Assembly: GCA_023135165.1 (NCBI GenBank)
Contig: JAGLTS010000050.1
Coordinates: forward strand, 1-47,080
Reading direction: 5' to 3'
From: Phycisphaerales bacterium
Lineage (GTDB): Bacteria; Planctomycetota; Phycisphaerae; Phycisphaerales; JAGLTS01
Length of the DNA: 47,080 bases
This document shows, one piece after another, positions 35,598 through 44,223 of the stretch. Numbering within the stretch: the first letter of the stretch is position 1; the number at the start of each line of letters is the position of its first letter. Position numbers and translations under genes: made by a program. The notes under the pieces were generated by a model, which was not told the origin of the DNA, made no database searches, and was given only the letters and a program-made list of their open reading frames with translations.

Positions 35598-37379
35598 TCA
35601 CCGCGAGTCCGTCTCAAAGACATCCGGCACAAGCTCCCGCGTCGCTTTCCGAAGGTGGGTGAGCACCTGGTGTGACGAATCAAACGACCCCACCTTCCGC
35701 GCGAGACGCTCGCATACCCCAACATCGACACTTCGGATCACCTGCTTGACCCGCGGAATGCCGGCCGGCGTGATCGACAGGTTCCGCAGACCAAGCCCGA
35801 TCAGCAGCATCGTATAGTCCACCTCGCCCGCCAGCTCACCACAGAGCGAAACCGGGATGTCAAAACGCTTCCCCGCCTTCACCGTGGCGCGGATCAGCCG
35901 GAGGATCGCCGGATGAGCCCCGGTGTACAGATTCGCCACCCGTTCGTTGGTCCGGTCCACCACGAGTGTGTACTGGATCAGGTCGTTGGTCCCGATCGAG
36001 AAGAAGTCAGCCTCCTGTGCGAACGTGTTGGCCATGAGCGCAGCCGAGGGCGTCTCGACCATCATGCCCACCGGCACATCCCGATCGAACGGGATTGCTT
36101 CATCCTCCAGATCCTCCATGACATCACGGAGGATCATCTTCGCCTGGCGGAACTCCTGTGTGCTACAGATCAGCGGGAACATGATCCGCACATCACCCTC
36201 GATCGAGGCTCGCAGGATCGCGCGGAGTTGCTGCTTGAAGAGCGGCAGGTGCTGCAGGCAGTACCGGATCGATCGGCATCCCAGAAACGGGTTGCGCTCG
36301 GGCTCGCGCGCTTGAGCCTGCGTGTACTTGTCCGCGCCGAGGTCCAACGTGCGAATCGTGAGCGGTAGGCCTCGCAGCCGGCGCAGGGCGTCACAGTATG
36401 CCTCGTAGTGATCGTCCTCAGTCGGCTCGACGTCGCCGCCCGTGAGATACAGGAATTCCGTGCGGTACAGGCCGACGCCTTCCCCTTCGTTGGCGAGCAG
36501 GCCATCCACCTCGTGAGGGAACTCGATGTTGCCGTGCAGGTGAATCCGTGTGCCATCGGTCGTCTCAGCGACCAGGCACGCGACCTTCTTGAGGGACTGA
36601 ACGAAGCGCTCGTGCCGCTCGCGGAACTGCTCGTACTGGGCGACCGTCTGCGGATCGGGATCGAGGATGACAATGCCCCGGTCGCCGTCGACGATGACCG
36701 CCTGGCCCTCGCTGGCATGCTTTGTGACATTCTCCAGGCCGACCACTGCGGGAATGCCCAGCGCGCGAGCGAAGATCGACGTGTGGCTGGTTCGTCCACC
36801 CGCATCCGTAGCGAATGCCTGGACCTTGTCGTTCTTCAGCCCGGCCGTCTGGGAAGGCGTCATGTCGCGCGCGATGACGATGACCGGTTCGGTGATCTCC
36901 AGGAGTCTGCTGTGGTGCTCCCCGATGAGGTGGCGGAGGACTCGATGCTCCATGTCCCACACGTCATCCACCTTGGTGCGGAACGCATCCGTGGTCATCG
37001 CCCGGAATCTGGTGACCAGATCGTTGAACGCCTGGGTCAGGGCGTGCTCAGCGGAGATGTGCTCCTCGCGGATTCGCTGGCGGATCGGTTCGATCAGCGT
37101 TGGGTCGCTGAGCATGCCTAAGTGAAAACCGAAGACCTCAGCCGTCTCCCTGCCCAGCGTCTCCCGGGCGGTGTCCATCTGCTGCCGGAGTTCCTCAGCC
37201 GAAGCCTCAAGCGCCTCGTCGAGCCGGCTGACCTCCGCATCCGCAGCCTCAGGCGCGATGGTCCGGCGGGCAATACGATGGCCTTCCTCCTCGACGAGGA
37301 AGGTTCGGCCGATAATCACGCCCGGCGAAACCGGAATGCCCTTGAGCACATCCACTAAAAGTCCGTCCTGCTGCCTCAC
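35598..37379 (-). CDS. ptsI: Phosphoenolpyruvate-protein phosphotransferase (enzyme I)
   Basis: Takes phosphate from PEP and passes it to HPr. The 593-residue length and the domain order match enzyme I: an N-terminal helical HPr-binding part, the phospho-His domain with GGRTSHTSIFARALGIPAVVG (H199), and a PEP-binding barrel with LYRTEFLYL, RTLDLGADK, NPFLGCRSIRYCL, FFSIGTNDLIQYT and the active cysteine in SLCGELAG. The start is GTG at 37379; GTG codons 8 and 10 residues later are alternatives. No HPr or EII gene is in the window, so its role may be sugar uptake or a regulatory PTS. Confidence 0.95.
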   Translation of the reverse strand: MRQQDGLLVDVLKGIPVSPGVIIGRTFLVEEEGHRIARRTIAPEAADAEVSRLDEALEASAEELRQQMDTARETLGRETAEVFGFHLGMLSDPTLIEPIRQRIREEHISAEHALTQAFNDLVTRFRAMTTDAFRTKVDDVWDMEHRVLRHLIGEHHSRLLEITEPVIVIARDMTPSQTAGLKNDKVQAFATDAGGRTSHTSIFARALGIPAVVGLENVTKHASEGQAVIVDGDRGIVILDPDPQTVAQYEQFRERHERFVQSLKKVACLVAETTDGTRIHLHGNIEFPHEVDGLLANEGEGVGLYRTEFLYLTGGDVEPTEDDHYEAYCDALRRLRGLPLTIRTLDLGADKYTQAQAREPERNPFLGCRSIRYCLQHLPLFKQQLRAILRASIEGDVRIMFPLICSTQEFRQAKMILRDVMEDLEDEAIPFDRDVPVGMMVETPSAALMANTFAQEADFFSIGTNDLIQYTLVVDRTNERVANLYTGAHPAILRLIRATVKAGKRFDIPVSLCGELAGEVDYTMLLIGLGLRNLSITPAGIPRVKQVIRSVDVGVCERLARKVGSFDSSHQVLTHLRKATRELVPDVFETDSR

Positions 37380-37716
37380 ACGGCGGATTCACGCAACCAC
37401 CGCCCGGAGGATCCGACACCCATCAATCCCGTCACATCGCTGCCAGTGTAACGGCTCGCACGGAACGCTGGTGTGTGAATCTGGGGGGCTTCGATCCCGT
37501 AACACTGTGGCGCGATGGTGGCGAACCGCCCGTATCTCGGCCCCGACCGCCCCATCACCCGTCATCCGCCGCTTGCCGTTCCTCACCAATCGCCCGTTCC
37601 CAAGCCTGGATGGCTATTTCGACGAAGATGCAGGTTCGCGCGACCGACAATCTTGACAGTCCGGCGGCCGTAACCCACCCGACGACCAGGCCGGCAAAGG
37701 ACTATCATTCCCCACC
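37380..37716. other. 337-base divergent promoter region, enzyme I / RseP
   Basis: The intergenic region from which both genes must be transcribed. A TTGACA box on the plus strand at 37653-37658 lacks a good -10 at the right distance. Nothing else was recognised. Confidence 0.3.
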
Positions 37717-39882
37717 ATGCTCGCCTCACTTGAAGGAATCTGGCACTTCCTGCTGCTGATTATCGGCTTCGGCTTGGTGATCTTTATTCACGAGCTAGGC
37801 CATTTTGTGGCGGCCAAGTTCGTCGGGATCAAGGTGTTACGCTTCGCGATCGGCTTTGGGCCGGCGGCGTTTTCGTATCGGCGGGGCGTCGGCCTGGTGG
37901 CGGGATCGACCGATGCCCGTGTGCGAAAACGCGTGCGGAACCACCTGCAAGGCACCGGCCTGGTGCCTACGGAGGCGGGTCGTGAGCCGTCGCAGGCTGT
38001 TCAGGAGCGAGCGCTCGACACGCTGGGCATCGCTGAGACCGAGTACCGCTTCAACTGGGTCCCGCTCGGCGGCTACGTGATGATGCTCGGCCAGGACGAC
38101 CTCCAGCCGGGCGATGCCCCCATTGACAATCCACGGAGCTTCTCCAGTCGGCCGATCGGTGCCCGCATGTTCGTCATCTCGGCGGGCGTCGTGATGAACA
38201 TGGTTCTCGCCGCAGCGCTCTTTATCGTCGTCTACATGACGGGGATCAACGCCGCGGCACCTCGCATTGGTGCGGTCCACCCCGAAGGCGTGGCCGCGCA
38301 GGTGCATGCCCGCAATGCCGAAGCGCTCGGCGTCGATGAGATCGGTCTGCAACCGGGCGATCGGGTTCTCCGCGTCAATGGGAAGCCCGCCGACGCGTAC
38401 AAGGACCTCGCCATCGCCGTCGCCATGGCCGAGCGGGACGGCCTGATCGAGCTTGCCGTCAAACGCGAAGGCATCAATGAACCGCTCCTCTTCGAGCTGA
38501 AACCCGAGGTGGATGGCGGGACGAATCTGCTGGATGTCGGCGTCGCATCCGCCTCGACAAACCAACTCATCCCCGAGATGTGGGACAGCCCGCAAACCGT
38601 TGAGGCTATCCTCGCGCCGATGGGCCTCGATACGCTGCGGCCTGGAATGCGTCTCGGCGGACTGGATGGGCAGGCCGTTCACTTGTTCAGCGACATCCGA
38701 CCGATCGTCGACGCATCCGCCGGCCGAGCGCTCACCGCCGTCTGGGAAGATGACCAGGGCCGGATCGAGCGTGACCTGTCGCCCGAGCCGCAGTTGCAGC
38801 GAGGCTCGGTCGTCCTGGCGGGCGGTGCTCGGCAAGGCCTGACGCACTTGCTCGGCCTGACACCGCTCATGGGTATCACCGCGGTCAACAACGAGAAGAG
38901 CGGCCTGCTCGCCGGCGACGCCTTTGTGCGGATCGGCGATCTCGCTTATCCAAATATTGCTGAGGGCATCGGCACGATCCGCGCTGCGAAGGGCCGGCGC
39001 ATCAACATCACGGTCTTGCGCGATGGTGAGCTGATCGACCTCACCCCGAGGGTTCGTCGCAACGGCACCATTGGCTTCCTCTCGGCAGAACTGATCGACG
39101 AGGCGCGCATCAGCACCATCCCCGCTGAGTTCGATCAGACTGACGAATCGACAATCCCAGCCGCTGCCCGGCTCGACATCCTGCCCGGATCGCGCATCGT
39201 TGCTGTGGATGGCGCGCCGGTCGAGTCCTTCGCCGACGTGCGCCGTGAACTGCGCGCAGCGACAACACCAGCGAGCGTTTCCGACGAGGGCGCACAGGTC
39301 ACACTGTTGCTCGAACTGCTTGTTGACAGTCCGGCCGGCGACCAGCGACCGACGGAACAACTCGCATGGGATCTCACGCGCGCCGACGTGGCGCAGCTCC
39401 ATGACCTGGGGTGGAACGCGCCTCTCGCAAGCGGCATGTTTCAGCCGGAGCTTACGCTGCTCAAGGCGTCAAGCCCGATCGAAGCCGTCGAAATGGGGCT
39501 TGTCGAAACGTGGGAAATGCTCGTGATGACCTACCTGACGCTCGATCGGCTCATCGTCGAACGGACGGTCAAGGTCGAACACCTCAAGGGGCCGGTCGGC
39601 ATCGCTGAGCTTGGCACGAAGTTCGCGGGTGAGGGATTCATCCACCTGCTGCTCTTCCTTGCGATGATCAGCGTCAACCTCGCGGTGATCAACTTCCTCC
39701 CGATCCCGATCGTGGATGGCGGGCAGTTTGTGTTTCTCGTGATTGAGAAGCTCAAAGGATCGCCCGTGTCCGTCGGGATTCAGAACGCCGCCACGCTCGT
39801 CGGTCTGGTGCTCATCGGCGCGGTCGTGCTCATCACGTTCTACAACGATATGGCCAACCTGCTGAGCGGCATGTTCGGCTGA
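37717..39882 (+). CDS. rseP: Site-2 metalloprotease RseP family, long form
   Basis: An intramembrane zinc protease that cleaves membrane-bound regulators or signal-peptide remnants. The zinc motif HELGH is at residues 25-29 in the first membrane segment. The third ligand region is INFLPIPIVDGGQFVF near the C-terminus, and LNVP.GGYVM-type sequence (NWVPLGGYVMMLGQ) is present. Classical RseP has ~450 residues; this has 721. The extra length lies between the membrane segments and includes two or three PDZ-like stretches (GLQPGDRVLRVNGKPAD, LDILPGSRIVAVDGAPVES) as well as an early insertion (STDARVRKRVRNHLQG). It is often near dxr in other bacteria; here it is 5 kb from dxr and on the other strand. 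Confidence 0.92.
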   Translation: MLASLEGIWHFLLLIIGFGLVIFIHELGHFVAAKFVGIKVLRFAIGFGPAAFSYRRGVGLVAGSTDARVRKRVRNHLQGTGLVPTEAGREPSQAVQERALDTLGIAETEYRFNWVPLGGYVMMLGQDDLQPGDAPIDNPRSFSSRPIGARMFVISAGVVMNMVLAAALFIVVYMTGINAAAPRIGAVHPEGVAAQVHARNAEALGVDEIGLQPGDRVLRVNGKPADAYKDLAIAVAMAERDGLIELAVKREGINEPLLFELKPEVDGGTNLLDVGVASASTNQLIPEMWDSPQTVEAILAPMGLDTLRPGMRLGGLDGQAVHLFSDIRPIVDASAGRALTAVWEDDQGRIERDLSPEPQLQRGSVVLAGGARQGLTHLLGLTPLMGITAVNNEKSGLLAGDAFVRIGDLAYPNIAEGIGTIRAAKGRRINITVLRDGELIDLTPRVRRNGTIGFLSAELIDEARISTIPAEFDQTDESTIPAAARLDILPGSRIVAVDGAPVESFADVRRELRAATTPASVSDEGAQVTLLLELLVDSPAGDQRPTEQLAWDLTRADVAQLHDLGWNAPLASGMFQPELTLLKASSPIEAVEMGLVETWEMLVMTYLTLDRLIVERTVKVEHLKGPVGIAELGTKFAGEGFIHLLLFLAMISVNLAVINFLPIPIVDGGQFVFLVIEKLKGSPVSVGIQNAATLVGLVLIGAVVLITFYNDMANLLSGMFG

Positions 39883-39925
39883 TCGAACCCCCACGACCCC
39901 CACATCACCCCGGCAAGCCGGCAGG

Positions 39926-40441
39926 TCACGACATGATCGACCGGTATCGCTCCGCCATCGCCTCCAGGCTCGACGGGATGATCCGAACCTCGCCGACGAC
40001 GGTGATGAAGTTCGTGTCGCCCGACCAGCGTGGCACGAGGTGCACGTGCAAATGCCCCGGCAAGCCCGCACCGGCGGCACGACCCTGGTTGATACCAATG
40101 TTGATGCCGTGCGGGTTCAGCGCCCGCTCGATCATGTCGGAGGCCCGGCACGTCAGTCGCATCAGCGCGCATTGCTGCTCGACTGTGTAATCCGTCAGCG
40201 CCGGCCGACCGTCACCCAACGCCGCGAGCAGGTGGCCGTTCGAGTATGGGAAGCGGTTCAGCAGGATGATGCCGTCGTCATCGCGGTACAGGACGTGGTT
40301 CTGCTCATCCTGCTCCGGATGCGCCCAGTAGTCCGCGAGGAACGAGCTGACATCTGTGGTGAGCGCCTGCTGCTTCTCCGCCTCGCCGAGCGCTTCGAGG
40401 TATTCCAGTCGCCAGGGTGCATGCAGCGCGTCGTGTGCCAT
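39926..40441 (-). CDS. HIT-domain protein (nucleotide hydrolase/transferase)
   Basis: A 171-residue HIT-superfamily protein from the ATG at 40441 (MAHDALHAPWRLEY). The histidine triad is GHLHVHLVPRW, preceded by the typical INQGRAAGAGLPGH and an early VLYRDDDGIILLNRFPYSNGHLLA. The length and the WR.EY start resemble the AP4A phosphorylase/adenylyltransferase-like HIT group. The frame is open 25 codons further upstream without family likeness. It is convergent with rseP, 43 bases apart. The exact substrate is unknown. Confidence 0.88.
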   Translation of the reverse strand: MAHDALHAPWRLEYLEALGEAEKQQALTTDVSSFLADYWAHPEQDEQNHVLYRDDDGIILLNRFPYSNGHLLAALGDGRPALTDYTVEQQCALMRLTCRASDMIERALNPHGINIGINQGRAAGAGLPGHLHVHLVPRWSGDTNFITVVGEVRIIPSSLEAMAERYRSIMS

Positions 40442-40650
40442 AGCTGTAAGGCTACCCGTTTCATCACGTTTTTGTGTCGGCGGAGCGTTTTGCGGAATCC
40501 GCTGAATCTTTTTCACAACGTGCGCACGGGCTTCTGGCGGGGAGCGTTTTCAGCGTGACCCTCGATTCCAGATCGTGAGGCGGGTTCAGAGTCTGCCGAG
40601 CGGCGTATATGCGCACAGGGTGTAGACATGTGCTTGGAAAAGCGGTGCGG

Positions 40651-40742
40651 TTTTGAGCGATTTCGAAGCGTTTTCGCGCGGTTTGGATCAGTTTCAGTCA
40701 GTTTCGACGCAGTTTTGGCCGGTTTTGGAGCGTCCGGTTTTT
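40651..40742. repeat. Phased T-tracts, predicted intrinsically bent DNA
   Basis: Nine runs of three to five T start at 40651, 40661, 40671, 40682, 40692, 40702, 40713, 40723 and 40738. Spacings are 10, 10, 11, 10, 10, 11, 10 and 15, matching the helical repeat. Between the runs the sequence is GC-rich. Such phasing is the known signature of curved DNA. Confidence 0.8.
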
Positions 40743-40840
40743 GGTTATTGCGCACACTGATTGACATCACAATCGCAGCCTATTAGCCCGGCACGCGTTT
40801 TGCTCGGGGGCCGGTCTCAACTCGGACAGCGGACGCGCCA

Positions 40841-40880
40841 GGGTCGACTTGGGTCCACCTGGGTCGAGGTGGGCGGTGCG
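40841..40880. repeat. Tandem 10-base repeat, consensus GGGTCNANNT
   Basis: Units begin at 40841, 40851 and 40861 (GGGTCGACTT, GGGTCCACCT, GGGTCGAGGT), with a degenerate fourth at 40871. A related TTTGGGTCGAAG occurs at 40928-40939. Confidence 0.65.
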
Positions 40881-40963
40881 GGAAGTTGCTTCGAGATCTC
40901 AGCGATTGGCTGGATCGGAAAGGTCGGTTTGGGTCGAAGAAGCCCTCGTATTGCAGACGGCGA

Positions 40964-43900
40964 TCACTCGATCACAAGCCATGTCATGCCTCGCGGCTCC
41001 ACGGTAACCGGTAGCTCCACGCAATAGTCACGGCCAAGCCGCACCGTCTCGGGGGCTGCTCCCTCGCGCGAGATGCGCGCCGTCTCCGTCAGGCCGGTGT
41101 AGTACAGATTGACACGGACCGACTTCTCCACACGGCGCTCAAGCGGATTGAAGACGACCAGCATGGCCTTGTGTTTCAGTTGTGGGTTGACGTGCAACAT
41201 CCAATCAATATCCCGTCCGTCGGCACGTCGGCCGTGCACAACGTCTGACTCAAGAATGTCGCGATACTGCTTGAACCAGTTCACCCACTCCTTGACGAGT
41301 TGCATGGTCTCGTCGCCGTCAAACAGTCGCGGACCGCGGTAGCATGCCTGCACACCCAGCGCCAGGTTGCTCACGAGCATTCGCTCGTAATGGTCGAGAT
41401 GGTCGCGCAGCGGTTCGATCGTCGCCGCCGCCCCCCCGCCGTGGTACTGCGTCAGCGGCACGAACATCCACCCCATACTGGGGGTCTTCTCCCATGTGCC
41501 GTCGAAGATGTTCTGGTGCGTGTGGATGACCTGCTGGGGGCGAGGCAGAGACCAATTTGTTTCGCGGTAGCCCATTCCGGATTTGTTCGAGCCGCTCAGG
41601 TAGTACCAATCCGGCACGTTCAGATAGACGCCATTACCTCGGCACCACTTGTAGTAGTCGGTAATCATCCGCCATTGGCTCCAGCGCGAGTCGTCGTAGC
41701 CGCGATGACCGGGGTGGTGGGATGCGGTGCAGGCGTCTCCGGGATATGAGCCGTCGTGCTCAAGCAGAGCAAAGCCGGTCTTTTCATAGAATTGATACAG
41801 CTTCCGGAAATAGTCCTGGCCCCACTCGCTGCCGAGGCACGGGGAATTCCCGAACGTAGGCCGTTGTCCTTCAGGCATGACGACGTCGTGCCCGCCGCTT
41901 ACGCGTCGCGACGCCAGCAGCGAGTAGCCGCCAATCTCGACGCCTTTCTCACGGGCGTAGTCGGCGTAGCGCGTCATTTCCGCCAGATAATCGTCGCTTT
42001 CGTTTTCAATGTTGAAACCGCTGCCGAATGTGAGAATCACCATCTCGAAGCCGACCTCGGCGCATTGATCGATCGCGCTCCTGACCGTGTCCCAATCCGC
42101 GTAGCGCACATGCATCATCAGCGGGTTCTCGGTAACCCACGGCGAGATCGTACGGTGCATTTTGCGAACGGCGAGCCCGTTGCGCTCGCGCTCGGTCGAG
42201 TCGAAGACCAACTCGAATGCGTGGAACGACTCGAAAACGCCGCCCGGATCGATCAACTGCGCGGGGCCCAACTCGGGTCGGACCTCGAGCAGGCATGGCG
42301 AGCGGCGCAGATAGTTAACCTGCGTCTTGTAGTCTGGGTCGGAAACCCAGTGCACCGATTTGCGCATGGCGTTGTGGTAGGTCATGCCCGCGAAGGCGTA
42401 GTCCGTCTGTACATGGAGATTCGGCCGGGGAAAGGGTATGCCGCGGTCCTCGACATGTGAGGAGTATTCCACCGTGGCCAGGATCTCGCTCGTGAAGCGA
42501 TCAATCCGTATAGCGCGGTCGCTTTCGTTGCGCACAGTGATCCACTTGCTGATGCAGGGGAGGCCATCATATAGCTCGTAGTGAACCGAAACACGGACGC
42601 GTTTCAGATACTCCAACTCTTGACGAGCTGCTGCGAGCGCCCCGTCCGTCAGGCCGCTGTATGCGGCGAATCGCAAGATACGAAGCCGCGCCAGTTCTCC
42701 GGACTGAGCAAAATCGCTGTCGCCGCCGAATTGATCGAGCTTGCCGACGCGCACGGCCTGCGGATCGTCGAGCGGCGTTTCCAGGAGGATTGTCTGGCAG
42801 GTTTGCCAGCCACCGCCCTCTGGCCTCGCTTCGCAATACACGGCGTGATCCTCGACGCGAAGCCGAAGCGTCCACGGGAGAGAGTTGTCGAGCTTCTGGC
42901 GTTCGACGGACACGAGGGTTTCACCACGACCGTCCCAGACGCTGATCATCGGTGCGTTGTCGTCGCTGCTTTCGCCCGGGCGCAGATTGATCTTAATGGT
43001 ACGGTCCAGCCAAACAAGCGCAATCCCGGGGCCCCAACTCGCGCTGCGGTCGGTTCCCGTGTCGATCTCCGCTTCGACCAGTCGCGTGCCGGCGGGTAGA
43101 GAACGCTCGACGAACACACAGGTATTCGCCGGTGTGTAGATCTCGCCAACCTTCCCCTCGTTCTCGAACGAACTGCGCTCATGCGCCTCAGAGGCATGCA
43201 CGCGCCAGGCGTCGGTCAGCTCATCGAAGCGATCCGTGAGCAATTCGATCCGGCCGACATTGCTCGCCCGAGGCGATTCGCGCAGTGTATCGAGTGCGGG
43301 CTCGGCAAACTGATAGTCCATCCGTAAGTGCACGCCGACCGGTGGCCAGAGTGCATCCGGCGCATGATGGCGCACTCGCTTCCAGGCGAGACGTTCCATC
43401 GGCGCGCCGACCTCAAACGCGGTGAACTGTAACGCGCGCGGATCTGACCGGAGCCTTGGTACCCACGTCGGATCGAGGTACGCATAGTTCGGCTGGCCCT
43501 TGAGTCCGCCCACCTCGTAGCGCTCGCCGTCGATTTCGATGATGGCCTCCGGCTTCACGCCTCGCAGCAAGGCCTGGCCGGTCGTGAGATGATCCAGACC
43601 GATTGTGGCGGCGTTCGGCGCGAGACGGAATGTTCGACGGATAAGGCCATTGCTCAACGCGATCTCGCCCGCGTGTTCACCCCGGTAGACGCCAGCGGTG
43701 TACGGCGAGCCATCGATCAGCCAATCAGGCTGCGGTCCTTCACTCCAGACTGGCTCCGTGGGTAACACAGGTGTCGCGTAAGCCGCCGCTTGCTCACCAG
43801 CTGTTTGCCCTCGCGCGTCGGCCAATAACAGACCCAAAACCAATAAGACCGAAAATATGAAAACCCAAATCCGCGGCCGCTCGAATGCTAAATCGAACAC
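40964..43900 (-). CDS. Large secreted GH36-like (alpha-galactosidase-type) glycoside hydrolase
   Basis: About 978 residues from a GTG at 43900 behind AGGAG; the frame opens 34 codons earlier at 44002 without a better start. A strongly hydrophobic signal segment (IWVFIFSVLLVLGLLLADARG) follows. The N-terminal beta-sandwich (ALSNGLIRRTFRLAPNAATIGLDHL) and the central barrel are GH36/clan GH-D-like. The barrel shows FEMVILTFGSGF, FALLEHDGSYPGD with a likely catalytic aspartate, YLNVPDWYYLSG and GYRETNWSLPRPQQ. A concanavalin-like module (~280-440) is inserted between sandwich and barrel. The bond cleaved cannot be told. It probably degrades extracellular polysaccharide. It stands alone, with no transporter or susC/D-like genes. 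Confidence 0.65.
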   Translation of the reverse strand: MFDLAFERPRIWVFIFSVLLVLGLLLADARGQTAGEQAAAYATPVLPTEPVWSEGPQPDWLIDGSPYTAGVYRGEHAGEIALSNGLIRRTFRLAPNAATIGLDHLTTGQALLRGVKPEAIIEIDGERYEVGGLKGQPNYAYLDPTWVPRLRSDPRALQFTAFEVGAPMERLAWKRVRHHAPDALWPPVGVHLRMDYQFAEPALDTLRESPRASNVGRIELLTDRFDELTDAWRVHASEAHERSSFENEGKVGEIYTPANTCVFVERSLPAGTRLVEAEIDTGTDRSASWGPGIALVWLDRTIKINLRPGESSDDNAPMISVWDGRGETLVSVERQKLDNSLPWTLRLRVEDHAVYCEARPEGGGWQTCQTILLETPLDDPQAVRVGKLDQFGGDSDFAQSGELARLRILRFAAYSGLTDGALAAARQELEYLKRVRVSVHYELYDGLPCISKWITVRNESDRAIRIDRFTSEILATVEYSSHVEDRGIPFPRPNLHVQTDYAFAGMTYHNAMRKSVHWVSDPDYKTQVNYLRRSPCLLEVRPELGPAQLIDPGGVFESFHAFELVFDSTERERNGLAVRKMHRTISPWVTENPLMMHVRYADWDTVRSAIDQCAEVGFEMVILTFGSGFNIENESDDYLAEMTRYADYAREKGVEIGGYSLLASRRVSGGHDVVMPEGQRPTFGNSPCLGSEWGQDYFRKLYQFYEKTGFALLEHDGSYPGDACTASHHPGHRGYDDSRWSQWRMITDYYKWCRGNGVYLNVPDWYYLSGSNKSGMGYRETNWSLPRPQQVIHTHQNIFDGTWEKTPSMGWMFVPLTQYHGGGAAATIEPLRDHLDHYERMLVSNLALGVQACYRGPRLFDGDETMQLVKEWVNWFKQYRDILESDVVHGRRADGRDIDWMLHVNPQLKHKAMLVVFNPLERRVEKSVRVNLYYTGLTETARISREGAAPETVRLGRDYCVELPVTVEPRGMTWLVIE

Positions 43901-44223
43901 TGTTGAACTCCTGCTTCTGTGCAGTCTATAAGAGTCTGTTTCCCATTTGTCGTCTTGACCATTGCCATTCAACCGGAGCCAGCTACTCGACAACCGTAGC
44001 ACATGGCAGGTTCCGCCGCAGTGCGTCCCTCGTCGCGTTTGATCCCTTGAGTCTCACCGCGTTGAAGCCGGAGAGGGACTTCCGCCAAGGCTCCGCACAG
44101 CTTGGGATGAGCTTCGCCGCCGCAACGCGCCATGCTCGGCTGCGCGACCTACTCATGGTGCAACTTCAGCGGCTGTACGGCAAACGTGCTGCGAGGTTGC
44201 TTGGGTGGGGGGGTCTGCTGCGG
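43901..44223. other. 323-base spacer upstream of the GH36-like gene
   Basis: Apart from the candidate promoter, no gene or clear terminator was recognised. A plus-strand open frame here (43885-44253) has no family-like sequence. Confidence 0.3.
43925..43953 (-). promoter_or_regulatory. Candidate sigma-70 promoter of the GH36-like gene
   Basis: On the minus strand ACGACA (43948-43953) is followed after 17 bases by TATAGA (43925-43930), 24 bases before the GTG start. Each box matches four of six consensus bases. Confidence 0.35.

Larger units (their letters stand above)
40442..40963. other. 522-base spacer with strong 10-base sequence periodicity
   Basis: A gene-free stretch upstream of the HIT gene and downstream of the GH36-like gene, both on the minus strand. 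Besides the phased T-tracts and the 10-base tandem repeat listed separately, further T-runs start at 40459, 40469, 40488, 40509 and 40547, at spacings of 10, 19, 21 and 38. An open frame on the minus strand here (40513-40770) looks like a by-product of the repeats. Confidence 0.5.

Noticed and set aside
37653..37708. TTGACA as a promoter for rseP
   Set aside because: The nearest TATCAT box is 44 bases away and nothing suitable lies at 16-18 bases.
40513..40770. 85-residue minus-strand open frame over the phased T-tracts
   Set aside because: Its K/N/R/S-rich sequence follows from the periodic A-tracts; no ribosome site was seen.
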